Numbered from the stretch's first letter, positions 33,471 to 44,989 are shown. The stretch is DNA of 64,000 bases from Acanthosepion esculentum (GCA_964036315.1 OZ038485.1:102193341-102257340); one strand, 5' to 3'. The notes: generated from the sequence alone by a model not told the origin. Numbers and translations are program-made.

Positions 33471-33993
33471 TTTTTAGGTTAATATTAAATGACTGAACAA
33501 ACCTTATTTTGATGAATTTTATTCTAAGATACTGAGAATACCACAGACTAAACAAATTATTATTTTAACTGATTGGGATGGTCCCAATTTAAAACTTTAA
33601 ATTACTATCTTTTGATGATCAATATCAATGTAATTGACAAAAAAATGTTTTTGATAGTTTGATAATGTTGAGAATAGTTTGGTAATGTTGATAATAGTTT
33701 GATAATTCTTTTGATAGTTTGATAATGTTGACAATTACAGATAATTTATCTCTTATCAGGGTCTGTTACTCTTGTACTAGTTGATATATGCTGATGCAGG
33801 GATTTTGAGCTTGTCAAATATAGTGCATCAATCTTGAGGGCCATTGATGTGCTTTTATAATGGTAATGGTGAAATGAACCTTTTGTTCTTTCTTGCCTTG
33901 AAGTCAGAATGCTATAACCACTTAACTGTATCCCTTTTATGTACTTTTTGCATTGTTACTATCTTTATGGTTGCTTTGCTTTTGACTTGAATT

Positions 33994-34027
<34 letters not shown>

Positions 34028-34594
34028 GTAATATTTGTTGCAAAAATGAGTAATCTGGAAGAGAGAACCTTGTTGTTGTTACCGTTGTGGAGGTTAATTC
34101 CTTCTCCACCTCAGCAAACATAAATCCAAGTGTCAAACAAAAGAGGACATTGAATTGTGGTAAATAAATGTATAATTTATTTACATACATATAAGAACTG
34201 GTAACTTCTATTTGTTGCTGTTGCTAAGGCAACAGGGAGAGAGACTGATGGAATTAGAAGTGAAATGGATGTTGGTGGTGTCTGTTGTTGTTGGTGATGC
34301 CTGTCTCTCAGTGTGTCAGTGCTGACATCAAACACTGATTTGTGTCATGTCTCTCTCTCAGCATGTCAGTGTTAACATCAAACGCTAGTCTGTAATGGGA
34401 CTGTTTGAATTTGGGTATATATAGTTATTAGTTGGCTTGAAATTAAGGTTTCAGTTTTTGAGTGGGAGTGGTTTGACTGGTCATAATATATTATTATTTT
34501 GTTTTGATTAAAGCCGATTGAGCTGATGTGCATAAAATGTGTTTATACAGTCTGCTTTGGGCGTTGAATGGTTTGTATACGAAATGTAAGAGGC

Positions 34595-34600
<6 letters not shown>
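33471..34600. other. No gene seen; (CA)n(TA)n at 33997-34028
   Basis: It contains the simple repeat TTTGATAATGTTGATAATAG near 33660-33735 and the microsatellite. A duplicated CTCTCAGYRTGTCAGTGYT block occurs at 34303 and 34359. Confidence 0.45.
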
Positions 34601-34601
<1 letters not shown>

Positions 34602-34656
<55 letters not shown>

Positions 34657-34720
34657 AATTATTGATCTGAGAAAATGGTTGCATAAGGATGATAGTTTAG
34701 AATATATATATATATATATA
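34602..34720. repeat. (TA)n runs flanking a direct repeat
   Basis: TA runs at 34602-34652 and 34700-34720, separated by TTAATTATTGATCTGAGAAA and further sequence that is repeated at 35109. Confidence 0.9.
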
Positions 34721-34870
34721 AATATAAAAGTGAACAAAGAAGTCAACACTTAGAAGTGACAGTCTGTTTCATGCTAGTGCAATCGTCAGGCAATTGTTGC
34801 CTGATGATTGCACTAACATGAAACAGACTGTCGCCTCTAAGTGTTGACTTCTATGTTCACTTTTATATTT
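34720..34870. repeat. Near-perfect foldback hairpin, 74-bp arms, 3-nt loop
   Basis: AAATATAAAAGTGAAC at the left is mirrored by GTTCACTTTTATATTT at the right. The arms (34720-34793 and 34797-34870) differ at about five positions and are separated by TTG. The inner part carries GACAGTCTGTTTCATG, also found near 13150 and 42895. Confidence 0.92.
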
Positions 34871-34936
34871 ACACATGCTCTCTCTGATATTGAGCACTTT
34901 ATCCCATAAATATAGCACACTTTAAGACTATATTTC

Positions 34937-34937
<1 letters not shown>

Positions 34938-34988
<51 letters not shown>
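34938..34988. repeat. (TA)n microsatellite
   Basis: About 50 bp of TA. Confidence 0.95.
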
Positions 34989-34993
<5 letters not shown>

Positions 34994-35159
34994 TCTTATT
35001 TTGCCTTGTTTTTTTTCTTCCTCTTGTTATTGTGTAGCACCAGTCTTTATGGTCTGATGAAGGATCGTCATCATTAAGACCTAAAAGATTCATTTGCTTG
35101 AAGCCATTTTTAATTATTGATCTGAGAAAATGGTTGTATACAGATGATAGCCTAGGTAT

Positions 35160-35984
35160 TCCTGACCAAGTGTCTGAAAGACATGTTTGTATGTAATCAA
35201 TAATTGGTTTATCTAATAAGTTTTGAGGATGAAAGTAAAAAACAATAAATATTTATAAAATTTGCTTTCTTGTTTGTTAATCGAATATTGATTATCTACA
35301 AATGTCTTGTTAGTTACTTTCATCCTTTATTTTAAAATTGCCTGAACGAGTTAGCAATCATTTGTAATGCAAAAGACGCCTGGCCTATATTGATATTGAG
35401 ATAACTTTTTAAAATAATTCAAATTAATTATCTAAAAGGTGTTATTTGTTTCTAAGTTTTTAATGTCTGAATGAATTCCTTTATCTCTTTCTTTTCTTTT
35501 TTTTTTATTAAATTTGTGTTAAAAATGAAAAGTTTTCTCTTACGATAAGCTTGATCATCCTTTTATCTTTTCTCTTTTTTAAAATGTTTTTAGATTTCAT
35601 TGCGTGTTCTGTTTTGCACTTAAACAGTCTCGGATTCAAGCAGGTCAAAACAAAAACACCCACACGAAAAGTAGGCCTATCAAGAAAGGAGTTGCAGTTC
35701 TGACAGTACCTTGTGCTTATCAGCATCATAACAGCCTACTTTAGCACCAGGCATTCTCTTCATCTATCGATTATTTTCTTTTTATGTATCTCTAATGGGG
35801 CATACTTTTCTGACTTGGTGTTTGTTTATTTACTTATTTTTTTCTTTTTAAACTGTTGTGTAACATTGCTCATTGTTCAGATGGCCTTCCACATTGCTTT
35901 ATCAAACACATATTCTAATCTTGCCTTCTTGCCTTTTCCTAGTTCTACCATAGATTTTTCCTCCCTTTCTCTTATCCACCTCTT
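35160..35984. other. No gene seen
   Basis: AT-rich sequence grading into the pyrimidine-rich array. No recognised feature. Confidence 0.4.
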
Positions 35985-36630
35985 GTGGTTCTTTTTCTCC
36001 TTATTCACATATCCTTCTCATCCTCTTGCTGCTTTCTTTTTCTCCTCCTCCGCCTCTTGCTGCTTTCCTTTTCTTCTCCTTCTCTTGCTGCCCTCCTTTT
36101 CTTCTCTTGCTGCCTTCCTTTTCTTGCTACCCTTATTTTGCCCCTCTTGCTGCTCTTCTTTTCTTCTCCTCCTTTTGCTGGCCTTGTTTTCTGCCTCTTA
36201 CTGCTCTCCTTTTATTTTCCTCCTCTTGCTGCCTTTGTTACCCCCTCTTGCTGCTCCTCGTTTCTTCTCCTCCTCTTGCTGCACTTCTTTTCCTACTCTC
36301 CCTCTTGCTTCATTCCTTTTCTACTCCTCCCATCCTTTCCCCCATCCTTCCCACTCTTGCTGTCATCCTTTCTTCCTTGTCCTCCTCCCCCTCTTGTTGA
36401 CCTCCTTTCCTACTCCTACTCCTCTTGCTGCCCTCCTTTTCTCCTCTTCTTCCTGGTGTTTCTCGCATTCTACTTCTGCTTATTTGCAACCCCCATTTTT
36501 TTTCTACATCTTTTGACTGTTTTATTCTTTTTTCCTCCTTTATATTACTTTCAAACCTGCACTCACTTTCTGCCTCTCCTTTTCACTTTCTTCTTCTTCT
36601 TCCCCATTTGCCTTCCTCAGTTTTCTACTT
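35985..36630. repeat. Degenerate pyrimidine minisatellite, CTCTTGCTGC units
   Basis: More than 20 imperfect units start CTCTTGCTGC and continue with CCTCCTTTTCTTCTCCT-like sequence, with unit length varying from about 22 to 31 bp. Pyrimidines are on the + strand. Overlapping frames rich in L, F, S and P are repeat artefacts. Confidence 0.88.
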
Positions 36631-36639
36631 GTCGTTAAA

Positions 36640-36955
36640 AGGATTAACCATCAATTTTGCTACTGAATGTAGACAATGTATCATCATCATCATAATCATC
36701 ATCATCCTACTCAAAAATCAGCACTTTTGAATTCTTCCATTGTTGTAACAATGCCAGACTATTCACTCAGAACTCGATCCTTGTATTATTCACCCACACA
36801 TCTATTTCTATCGCTAGAATGTCTTACATTCAGTGATTCTTAACTATCTCAGATTGAGTCAGAAGTAATTTCCGTTATTTTCTTTTTAATCAGTTGTAAT
36901 GACACATCTTAACTACTAATCATACATGGCAGTTAATGATAAATCTGAAGCACAC
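36640..36955. other. No gene seen
   Basis: A short ATC/CAT repeat at 36678-36706. Otherwise nothing is recognised. Confidence 0.4.
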
Positions 36956-36959
36956 TAAC

Positions 36960-37390
36960 ATGTGACAATGTTGATCACAAAAGACAGTGGATTGACAAGG
37001 ATAAATCCCCCCCCCCAACTGACCCCAGAAGCTGAGCTCTGTGGAAGAAAGATAATGTGGGATTATCAGGGTACATTACTCCTTTATATGAAATGCACTG
37101 AAACACTAAATGCACATTTATGCATCCAGCAGCTGCAGTATGTCTATAAAAGTCTTTTTGAAAAGCACCCAGCACTCATCTATAGGAAAAAATGTTGTTC
37201 TCTGCCATGACAATGAAAGGCTGCATACAGCAAGAATAATGCAGTAAAACATTTTGGAACACTTTTGGTTACTTCCATCTGGAAGAAAAGTCCACCAAAA
37301 GGACATCCTTAGACCAAGGATTTTATTGATGGAATAATATCTAGGGGGAGGAAGTGAAATGCAATAAATGCCAGTTATCATTCTACATTG
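36960..37390 (+). pseudogene. Mariner (SETMAR-like) transposase fragment
   Basis: The frame reads IMWDYQGTLLLYMKCTETLN and continues with LQYVYKSLFEKHPALIYRK. After a +1 shift in an A-run it reads VVLCHDNERLHTARIM. WDYQG and HDN.R.HTA are mariner transposase landmarks, and the D of HDN (37209-37211) is the second catalytic aspartate. The first aspartate lies upstream and is not found. The third (PDL.P.D block) is also missing, and a stop follows IMQ. No ends are visible. This is the type of transposase that would mobilise a MADE1-like MITE, although the link is inference. Confidence 0.75.
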
Positions 37391-37559
37391 AGATAATGCT
37401 GAAGATATAGGGAAACCAAATTGTAAGCATTTAGCATTTGTCTAGATGCATAACCTAGAGGATTTCATTTAGTGTTTTATTGTTGTTTTTATTGCATACC
37501 ACACTATTAGTCTCGGAGTAGAGTTTGTATATCATATTCTCTCATATATTCTCGCTTGG

Positions 37560-37765
37560 GAAAGTTTCTTCCAGCTTCTTGCTCTCCAATCAACTTCAGT
37601 CTTCAAAAATTTAAATGCAATGTCAATCATTATCTTCTGCCTTCTTAATTCCTGTTCCTTTATTATACTCTCTACTTAATAATGTTTTATTTTTCTCATA
37701 TTCTCTCACTCTCAATAACACTATGTTTCACTGTGGCTTTATTGCCTTGCTTGGGGTGAAACATA
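37560..37765 (+). pseudogene. CR1/Jockey-like LINE 3' end
   Basis: LGKFLPASCSPINFSLQKFK, then CNVNHYLLPS and a stop, then a tail ending CTTGCTTGGGGTGAAA. Same tail as 21290 and 54520. Confidence 0.65.
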
Positions 37766-37785
37766 TATATGTTATATATAACATA

Positions 37786-38344
37786 CAAGAGGTCTGATCA
37801 AAAACTATCCATATTTGTGCTATAAAAAGAAAACTGCAACACATATCAATTCAGCATTTAATCTCCTTCAAAGTAGTCCACTTAAGTCACACACTTTATC
37901 CAGCATTATTACCAATTGATGGCAGGATTCCTAGAACTTCTTTTTTGGTATAGTGAAAAGCTGCCTTACTTCATTCTCTTGGATTTCCTCGACATCATGA
38001 AATCTTGTTCGTTTCAAGTGGGATTTGATTTTTTGGAAAGATGAAGTTGCAAGGGGTGAGATCTGGAAAATATGGTGATTGTCAGACTTGATGACTGTTG
38101 TACTTGGCCAAAAACTGCTGCACAAGCTATGGACACTGATGGAACCTCTAGTATGGTGAGATGACCACACTCTACAGACCTTCCTTCCAAGCACTGCTAT
38201 AAACAATAAAAGTGAGCAAGAACATTATAACTTGGTGTGCATGTGCAACAGAGTTCAAGACCAGTCTGTGGCAAGCAGTTTCACTATGCGTACTTTAGCT
38301 TCATTACCATAGCAACAGTCTGGATACTTTTTGATCGGACTTCG
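37786..38344 (-). mobile_element. Mariner-like element with intact ends and decayed transposase C-terminus
   Basis: 559 bp bounded by TA (37784-37785, 38345-38346). The ends are GGTCTGATCAAAAACTATCC and (reverse complement) AGTCCGATCAAAAAGTATCC. The minus strand encodes KIKSHLKRTRFHDVEEIQ and RQLFTIPKKKFQE. In another frame it gives QSPYFPDLTPCNF, the third catalytic block, with N where mariners have the catalytic D. Only the C-terminal third of a transposase is present, in two frames, so it is an internally deleted, dead copy. Confidence 0.82.
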
Positions 38345-38349
38345 TACAT

Positions 38350-39025
38350 ACATAATTTAGTTAAGAAATTTTTGTAATATATTTTTGTGAGAATCTTATG
38401 AGAAAGACAACAGGTTTAATATTTTAGATCTAAATATTTGTCACCAGATTTTTATTGCAAAGTCAGAAGATATATGGTGACTTACATTATTTTAGGTATT
38501 TCTTCAAGATTATTCCCAGAATTGATACTACCAAATTATGTAGAAATTGACTGATGAGTTTTTTAAAGAATTTCTGGCATGCCAGAGCATTTAAACTATT
38601 TGAAACTACTAATATGTATTAAGTCATGGCAAGAGATTCCAAGTCTTTTTAAAAAACCTGTATCAGAATTCAGTCATCAGTCAAGATGTTGAAGAGTATC
38701 ATGAATCTATCCAAGATTTCTTTGTCCACTGCTAAGATTTTCCTACGATTGAGTAAATGATGGCATTAGGATCTTTTATATCTACCAAATAGTTAAAAAT
38801 TAAAATCTACTTTTAAATAAAATATTTAGCACTAGATGAAGGTTAATGAATCGAGAAGATGTAGAGAGAATGATCACTCACACCCTGAAAAATAAAAGGA
38901 TAACAAATCAATGATAGGGATGAGTGTAACAGAAAAATGGAAAATAAGAGATTTCCTGGTTAGCTTCAAATGAGATACTGAGTTGGTTTTGTATGGTTTG
39001 GTAACTGGAATAATAAAAAACTCTT
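38350..39025. other. No gene seen
   Basis: AT-rich. No feature was recognised. Confidence 0.45.
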
Positions 39026-39355
39026 CTATGGAGGTGTCACTTTAATCTGGGGAGTACATTGAATATAAAAAAAATGTCCCTCAATATAAAAAGAGAATGA
39101 ACTTTGTTTCTTTTTCTCCACATAAATTTCACGATATGGATGAAGTATATTTTGTGCTATTCGTTCAATCCTTGCAAATTGTTCAATGTTTGGGTCCATT
39201 TCTTCAAAATGTGCAAGGTTTTTATTCAGTAGAGAAATCACCTTAATTTTTATGTCGATCAATAGCCTTTCTTTCCTTCTTAGCAGGTTGAGGTGTAGAC
39301 AAAGACAATTTTCACTTGGTAGACATCTTAGATGTTTTTTAAATAAAAATTTCAA
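39026..39355 (-). pseudogene. Unrecognised coding remnant, possibly pogo/Jerky-like
   Basis: The frame includes LDIKIKVISLLNKN-like sequence (read IDIKIKVISLLNKNLAHFEE) and NIEQFARIERIAQNILHPYR, followed by EIYVEKKKQSSF. The composition is protein-like and not repeat-like. In a neighbouring frame the upstream part reads LSLSTPQPAKKERKAIDRH, preceded by a possible start. A short basic N-terminus joined to an acidic tail could be an internally deleted pogo or Jerky-type transposase. I do not recognise the family with certainty. Confidence 0.35.
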
Positions 39356-39359
39356 AGAT

Positions 39360-39780
39360 ACACATGGACTCAGGGGTGGGCGGAGTGTGTTGTATTGAGA
39401 CTACTTTAACATTGAGCTTAAGGTGCATCAGTGAATGCTTGGGTGGGAGAAATTGTCATACACCAAGCTGGGAAACACTCATTCTGCCAGATGTGGAACA
39501 GTCATGGCCAGATGGCCAGATATAACAATTCACAGTCTTAGTTATCAAGTCATACAATCATAAGTCACATAGTTCATAAGTTGCTGAAGACCTGTATTAA
39601 AGTATTGAAATACTGCATTCAAAATTTTTGTATCATGATTCAATCTACCCTACACAAACTGCCTCAGTTAAAATTTGTATGAATCAAGACAACTTATGAA
39701 CCATGTGTTTTAATCAGAGTAAGTCAAAGGATTGAAGAAATCAAATTATTCGGTAAAATAGATCATTGCCAGGTTTTAGT
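39360..39780. other. No gene seen
   Basis: No recognised feature. Confidence 0.4.
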
Positions 39781-39782
39781 AC

Positions 39783-40110
39783 AAGGGTACATGGCCTAGT
39801 GGATAAAAGCATTGGCTGAGTAAGCCAAAAAGTAATTTGACTCAAAGAGTTGTGAGTTCAATACCTGGCCTCAGCAGAGGGAACAAAAACTTGCAGAATT
39901 TAGTTACTAAAAGTAATTAACTGAAACTGAGATATCCAGAAAAAGGCATGGCACGTGGAATAAGAACAATCTATCCTTGTGGACTAAAAGGGTTCGGTCT
40001 GAAATTCCTATGTATATTACCTGAAGAAGGCCAAAACATACAATAGCTGAAACATTATGAATATGGCGATAAAGATGAGGATAATAGTCCAAATGATATA
40101 AATAGCATAA
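39783..40110 (+). mobile_element. tRNA-derived SINE, GATGAGGACAATAG family, full length
   Basis: Box-A-like TGGCCTAGTGGATAAAAGC and box-B-like GAGTTCAATACCTGG lie about 55 bp apart. The body includes GAACAATCTATCC and CCTGAAGAAGGCC, and the 3' block is AAAGATGAGGATAATAGTCC. This is the best + strand example of the family. Confidence 0.75.
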
Positions 40111-40114
40111 ATTT

Positions 40115-41224
40115 TCTATTGTATAGATATAAATGTCATATAAAAAAACTTTATTCTATAATATCTTTCATATTGTTTGAGGTAAGACTCACTTCCAAGG
40201 GTTACTGGAAAGTTTTCTGTTTACTTATTACTCTTTGAGCTTTGGTCTTTCTGGATTTTTCCTCGTTGTAGTTGCTTGGTACATGCATATTGATTGGGTA
40301 GTTTGGGACAAAGAAATAGTGAAATATATGTTTGACTAACTTTTCTCAAAGCTTGACTAAATATCAGAAATTTTTTTAACTCCTTAGTTGGGCCAAGCAT
40401 CAGCATCTCCTTTAATAAGGAACTTTTTAGCATATCCTTCTAAATGTTTTCCAAAAAAACATACAAATTCTACTATGACAAATTCTGCTTTTACTAAGCT
40501 TTTAAATAGATTTCTATATTTAATCGATAAAAGTGATGGTAAATGTATTATTTTGCTTTTACCAAGCAATCTTTGCATTTTTCCAATATCTCAAATAAAA
40601 TACTTGATGGATATGTCATTTTTAATTTGATTTATAAAATATAAAGAATAAAGAATCATTACAATGAGTAGACTGCTTGGAAGAAACTGTTGCATCTTCG
40701 TCATCTTGCATTAAATTTTTATGTCATGTGATGAAACAAATCTTATCCTTTTTCATTCCTCATTGATTTTACAAGAGATGTAATTGTGATTAAATGAATT
40801 TTGATTATTGCTTTAACGTCTTTAATCCAGCAACCTTGGGATCAGCTCATTGTCAGAAAACAAAATTAAATTCTTTTTTATATAATTATGTAATAAATTT
40901 CAGCAGTCCATTGATTATTTTAATTCTATCTTAATGATTCTTATTAAACGCTTTCTATCCTATCATTATAGGATAATAGTGCCGAAAAGTTCTCAGCCTG
41001 ATCTACCTCCCCCAAAGCTAATGAAACAAAATTTTCTTATGAAACTCCTTAGTAAGCTGAGAATTTTTCATCATCCCCACTTTCAGCTCTGTCTATTCTA
41101 TTACAGTTCTTTTTTAAATGTTACAATTGAATATTGCTTTCCTTCTTTTATTTCTATTTGTTTTCGAACCTATGTTGAGATTTTCTCTGTTTAAATAACG
41201 TAGCATTTATTTTAATTAGTCTGA
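40115..41224. other. No gene assigned
   Basis: Short frames only. It may be the worn 3' portion of the LINE beginning at 41225, but I cannot show that. Confidence 0.35.
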
Positions 41225-42270
41225 TGGTTCTATTATTAGTAAAATGTCACCAGCAAATCCAATACATTCAAAAGATGCTTTCAAGTCTTTTTCCGGTCTT
41301 TATATGATCTGAGTCTTTGTAGAGTCCACTGATTGTATTACTGCTATCCGATATATTCTCAGTAATATTTAAATCCTTCTTTTAATACTCTTCTTTCATA
41401 ATGAGTTATGTTTCCTTGTGTCAAATGCCTTTTCATAGTCAACAAAAGCTAAACAAAGTCGGTTGTTGGGTTCTATTTTTCTTTCTATCAGTTAATGTAT
41501 TGTCTGTAGATGGTCTATTATTGAGTAGTCACTCATAAAACCTGCTCGTTTGCATGGTAAAATTTCATTGAGTATTTGATACAAATGTATTAGGGCCATA
41601 TGTACTCCCCCCCGTTTTATTTTATTTTATTTTTTTTATAAAGCAGTTATTATTTTGAGTTTTCTGAATGCACTGGGTAAACAGTTTTGCTACTCCTCTC
41701 TGAATTTCTCCTCTTCCATTTTTCTAAAGGTCCGTTACTATGCCATCTTTAATTTATGTTTTTATATATTTAAAATTTTCAAGCATAAACCTTATTTCAT
41801 TTGTGATTTCCTAAAAATCACTACTACTGACTGTCAGTGTGACTGGTATTTTTTTATTTTTGAAGTATACAGGTTTGCATAGTATTCCTTGGCTATCTTG
41901 TCTCTATATTTAATAACTTTCTTGATTCTTTTGATACAAGCAATTGCTGCATATCTATATTGACTGTGGATCTGGTATGTTTCAAGCTCTACATTTTTTT
42001 TAATGTCATGTTTTTTTGTTGATTACTTTGATTCTATATTTTCAGGTTTAATTCTCTTCGTATTTAAAACCATCCTTTTTGTCAGTTCTAGTATTGACTT
42101 TTTATATTATCTTCTGTTATTATTATTTGCATATATTTTCCTTGCTATCTTTTCAGCTTCTTAAATTATAGCTTTGTTCTTTTCATGATTCCATGGAGCC
42201 TGGAATCTGTTCTTGATTTCTACCTGAAATCCAATGGCTTTTTTGCCAAGCTTCTTAAGTTATGATTTAT
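41225..42270 (-). pseudogene. LINE reverse transcriptase, second type
   Basis: From right to left on the minus strand. A linker contains VEIKNRFQ. Then AGFMSDYSIIDHLQTIH is followed by LCLAFVDYEKAFDT (motif A). Next come LYKDSDHIKTGK and LESIF. The last block, IGFAGDILLIIEPSD, is motif C with its first D replaced by G. The AGFRSGYST..HL..I and FVDYEKAFD wording marks a different LINE group from the RTE-like copies above. Many stops and a (T)n insertion near 41630 break the frame. It is dead. Confidence 0.72.
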
Positions 42271-42274
42271 TTCT

Positions 42275-42885
42275 GAGAATTATTTTCTATCAGTTTTAAA
42301 GAAAAATCTGACTTTCAAACTACTATTCCATGATTGTTTCATATATTTACATTTACATCTTTCTCAGCAATTATACAACCAATTTCATATTTTCTTTCTC
42401 CATTTGGTCTTTTCACATTCCATTTAAAGATACTCTGTTTTTGGGTTTTTTTTTATTTATAAATATTAAAGGAAATAATCTAATCATGCTCTCACTTGTA
42501 TTTTGTACACAAAAGTGTATTTTTTTTGGTGCTCACAAGGTTTCAAAATATCTTAATAAATTATTTGATCATTGCTTTAACACTAACTCATGTATAGTAC
42601 TCATGACTAATGAACACTATTGCTCAATATCGTCACACAGATGACACTGAGCATATTTGTAGATGTCTTTATATCCTACTAAATGGCATGTTTAAATATA
42701 TTTCTATTTTCACTATTAGAAATGGTACATGGTAAGAAACCCATATCAGTGAGCTTTCCTATCATTTCTTAAGGAAGTGTTTTGTATTAAAAGATGTCAT
42801 TTTCACTTAATTCATTTATTAGCATACTCATTTACTGTAGTTCACTTCTTTAAAATCATATATTCTTTGAAAACTGCATTCATAA
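42275..42885. other. No gene seen
   Basis: AT-rich. No recognised feature. Confidence 0.4.
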
Positions 42886-42887
42886 AA

Positions 42888-42990
42888 CAGACTGTCGCAA
42901 CTCTGTGTTGACTTCAGTGTCCACTTTTATCCTGACAGATACACATGCTCTTTCACTGATATTGAGAACTTTTATGTATAAATATAGCAT
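42888..42990. repeat. Foldback-family repeat unit
   Basis: AAACAGACTGTCGCAACTC, then GTGTTGACTTCAGTGTCCAC and TACACATGCTCTTTCACTGA, match the right arm and flank of the 34720 hairpin. Confidence 0.6.
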
Positions 42991-43189
42991 ATAATAAATA
43001 TATATTTTAATATCTTTTATTGTTATACATTATTTATATAGGCACAAATATTTAAGAAAATGCTCTATCTATAATAAACAGTATTAACAACATTTACCGG
43101 CCTGAATGTCCGAGAAATTTCCATATAATTTTAGTTGAATTATTATTTCAGATTCTGCTTCCCTGTGTGTGTGTGCAGTAGAAATTCAT

Positions 43190-43885
43190 CATTTATAATT
43201 GTGTCATAGAAGTGAAATCATCTAACTTTTTTCTTTCCGGTACAATCACTGAAGTTAAGCAATTTTGAGCCTGGTCAGTACCTATATGGGTGACCACTTG
43301 GGAATACATGGTGCTGTAAGCTTGGATGTGCCTGTAGTGTAATGTTTTTAATTGAAGAGCTAAGTTCCAATTCCTGTCAGGTTTGTTATATTCACTTACA
43401 TGCAAATACCTTTGGGAAAGGTATGAATCCACCTCATATCCCCCAGCTATGGATTAATTAGCAAGACTTGTATCACTAAAAAATTATCTCCCCAAAAATT
43501 TTTCAGTCAGTTATGTGCCAAGCGTAATACACACTTAGGCGATCATGTATCTTTTGATACATGTCTGACTAGGCAGATTTTTTCCCACAGTAGGTTGCCA
43601 TTTCTTTCTGCTGTAGACTTGTTGCCATTCAATGCTATAGAACCGAGTCTGTCTTGCTATTTATCCATAGCTGAGTGGAGAAGAAGACGATTCATACCTT
43701 TCCCAAGGGTATTAGCACAAAAGTGAATGTAATGGATTTGACTGGAATTCGCACTCGGCTCTCCAATTCCTCAATCAGAGCCACTATCCATTACTCCACT
43801 GTGCCTCCCACAAAATTCTTACAATCTAAAAATATTTTCTGGCTTTAAATAACCAGCAAAGGGTTAATAAGTCATAGAAAACAAA
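43190..43885 (+). mobile_element. Composite 5S-tRNA SINE split by another SINE
   Basis: 5S-like GAAGTTAAGCAATTTTGAGC, GGTCAGTACCTATATGGG and GTGACCACTTGGGAATAC, then a tRNA-like part with a deletion. The core CCTTTGGGAAAGGTATGAAT and ATTATCTCCCCAAAAATT follow. The 3' part resumes at 43811 (CAAAATTCTTACAATC, ATTTTCTGGCTTTAAATA). The gap holds the SINE at 43504-43808. This is the most complete 5S-headed copy. Confidence 0.8.
43504..43808 (-). mobile_element. tRNA-Arg-like SINE nested in the 5S-tRNA SINE
   Basis: Minus-strand full-length copy, GGAGGCACAGTGGAGTAATGG at the right to GGCACATAACTGACTG at the left. The flanks CCAAAAATT and CAAAATT look like a short target duplication. Confidence 0.78.
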
Positions 43886-43887
43886 TC

Positions 43888-44220
43888 AATGTACATCTTT
43901 TCTCCTCCTCTGCCTCTTTTCTTCTCCTCCTCTGCCCTTTTTCTTCTCCTCCTCTGCCCCTTTTCTTCTCCTCCTCTACCCCTTTTCTTCTCCTCCTCTA
44001 CCCCTTTTTTTCCCTACCTTTTATTCCTCATACGTCTACCTCTTCTGTTTTCTCTCATACTCTTCCTTTTACTACTCCTCCACCTCCTTTTTTTCTCTTC
44101 CTACACCCACCTCTCTTTTTTATTCTTTCTCTCCTTCCTTAAATTATACACTTTCTCATTTTTATTCTTTTATTCCTCCACCTCTCTTTATTCCCACACT
44201 TCTCCCCATTTCTCTCCTCC
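43888..44220. repeat. Pyrimidine minisatellite, 22-bp unit
   Basis: Units such as CTCCTCCTCTGCCCCTTTTC repeat about five times with a 22-bp period, then degenerate into CT-rich sequence. Pyrimidines are on the + strand. Confidence 0.85.
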
Positions 44221-44224
44221 TCAA

Positions 44225-44985
44225 CTAATTATTAACCACAGAAATGTGTTCTTTGAAGAAGAGTGTAATATTTTTTCAGAAACAATCATTTTTTTTTTCT
44301 CTTGTGAAAAAGCAAAATTAATGCCAGTCTTTTAAGTTTTTCTATATTGTGTATCATTCTTTAAAAACTCTTTCATATCTTTTTAAAATGCTTCACATGC
44401 ATTAAATTCATTTCAAACATCAAAAAGAAACGACTATTTACCCAGAATCAATTCTCATTTTGTTTCCTGTGAAATAAAAGTTTGGTTATTGTTCTGAAAA
44501 ATTTTCATCATTGACTATTTTAGTATATTTTCTCTTCACTAGGAATGCATTGGTGTCGTATATACCCACATGTATAATATAAAACAAATACACAGAGAAA
44601 TGTATATTTTGGTAGAATCTTTCTTTTGAGATATTTTTTTTTAACCTGCTTTTACCAAGACTGTCTTGCAATTATCAATTTCTTATAGTGTTGAACTAAT
44701 CTCCTACGGTCATAATTAAACTCGTAGAATATCTCTCTCACTGTTCACTCTTCTATCATTAGAAGAATTTATGTTGAATAGTTAGAATCTGGGGAAGGGG
44801 TTATTTTATACTCATGTGATTTTCAATCCAGCTGTATCTGGTGACTGTATAATGGAGGTCAAGTGATAGCATTTTTTTCTCAATACTTCAGCAGTCTACT
44901 TATTATTCTTTCTGAATTTAGTAATTCTGTCTGGAGGGGGTTAGAATTTCTATTTCTGATCTTTTTGGAAGTCTTCAAATAATTA
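44225..44985. other. No gene seen
   Basis: No recognised feature. Confidence 0.4.
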
Positions 44986-44989
44986 GCTG

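Noticed and set aside
35713..36638. Overlapping 267- and 217-codon frames, transmembrane-like
   Set aside because: Both frames follow the degenerate CTCTTGCTGC minisatellite. Hydrophobicity is forced by pyrimidine codons.
43190..43330. A 5S rRNA gene
   Set aside because: The 5S-like part is diverged, joined to a tRNA-like segment and SINE body, and repeated elsewhere in the same arrangement.
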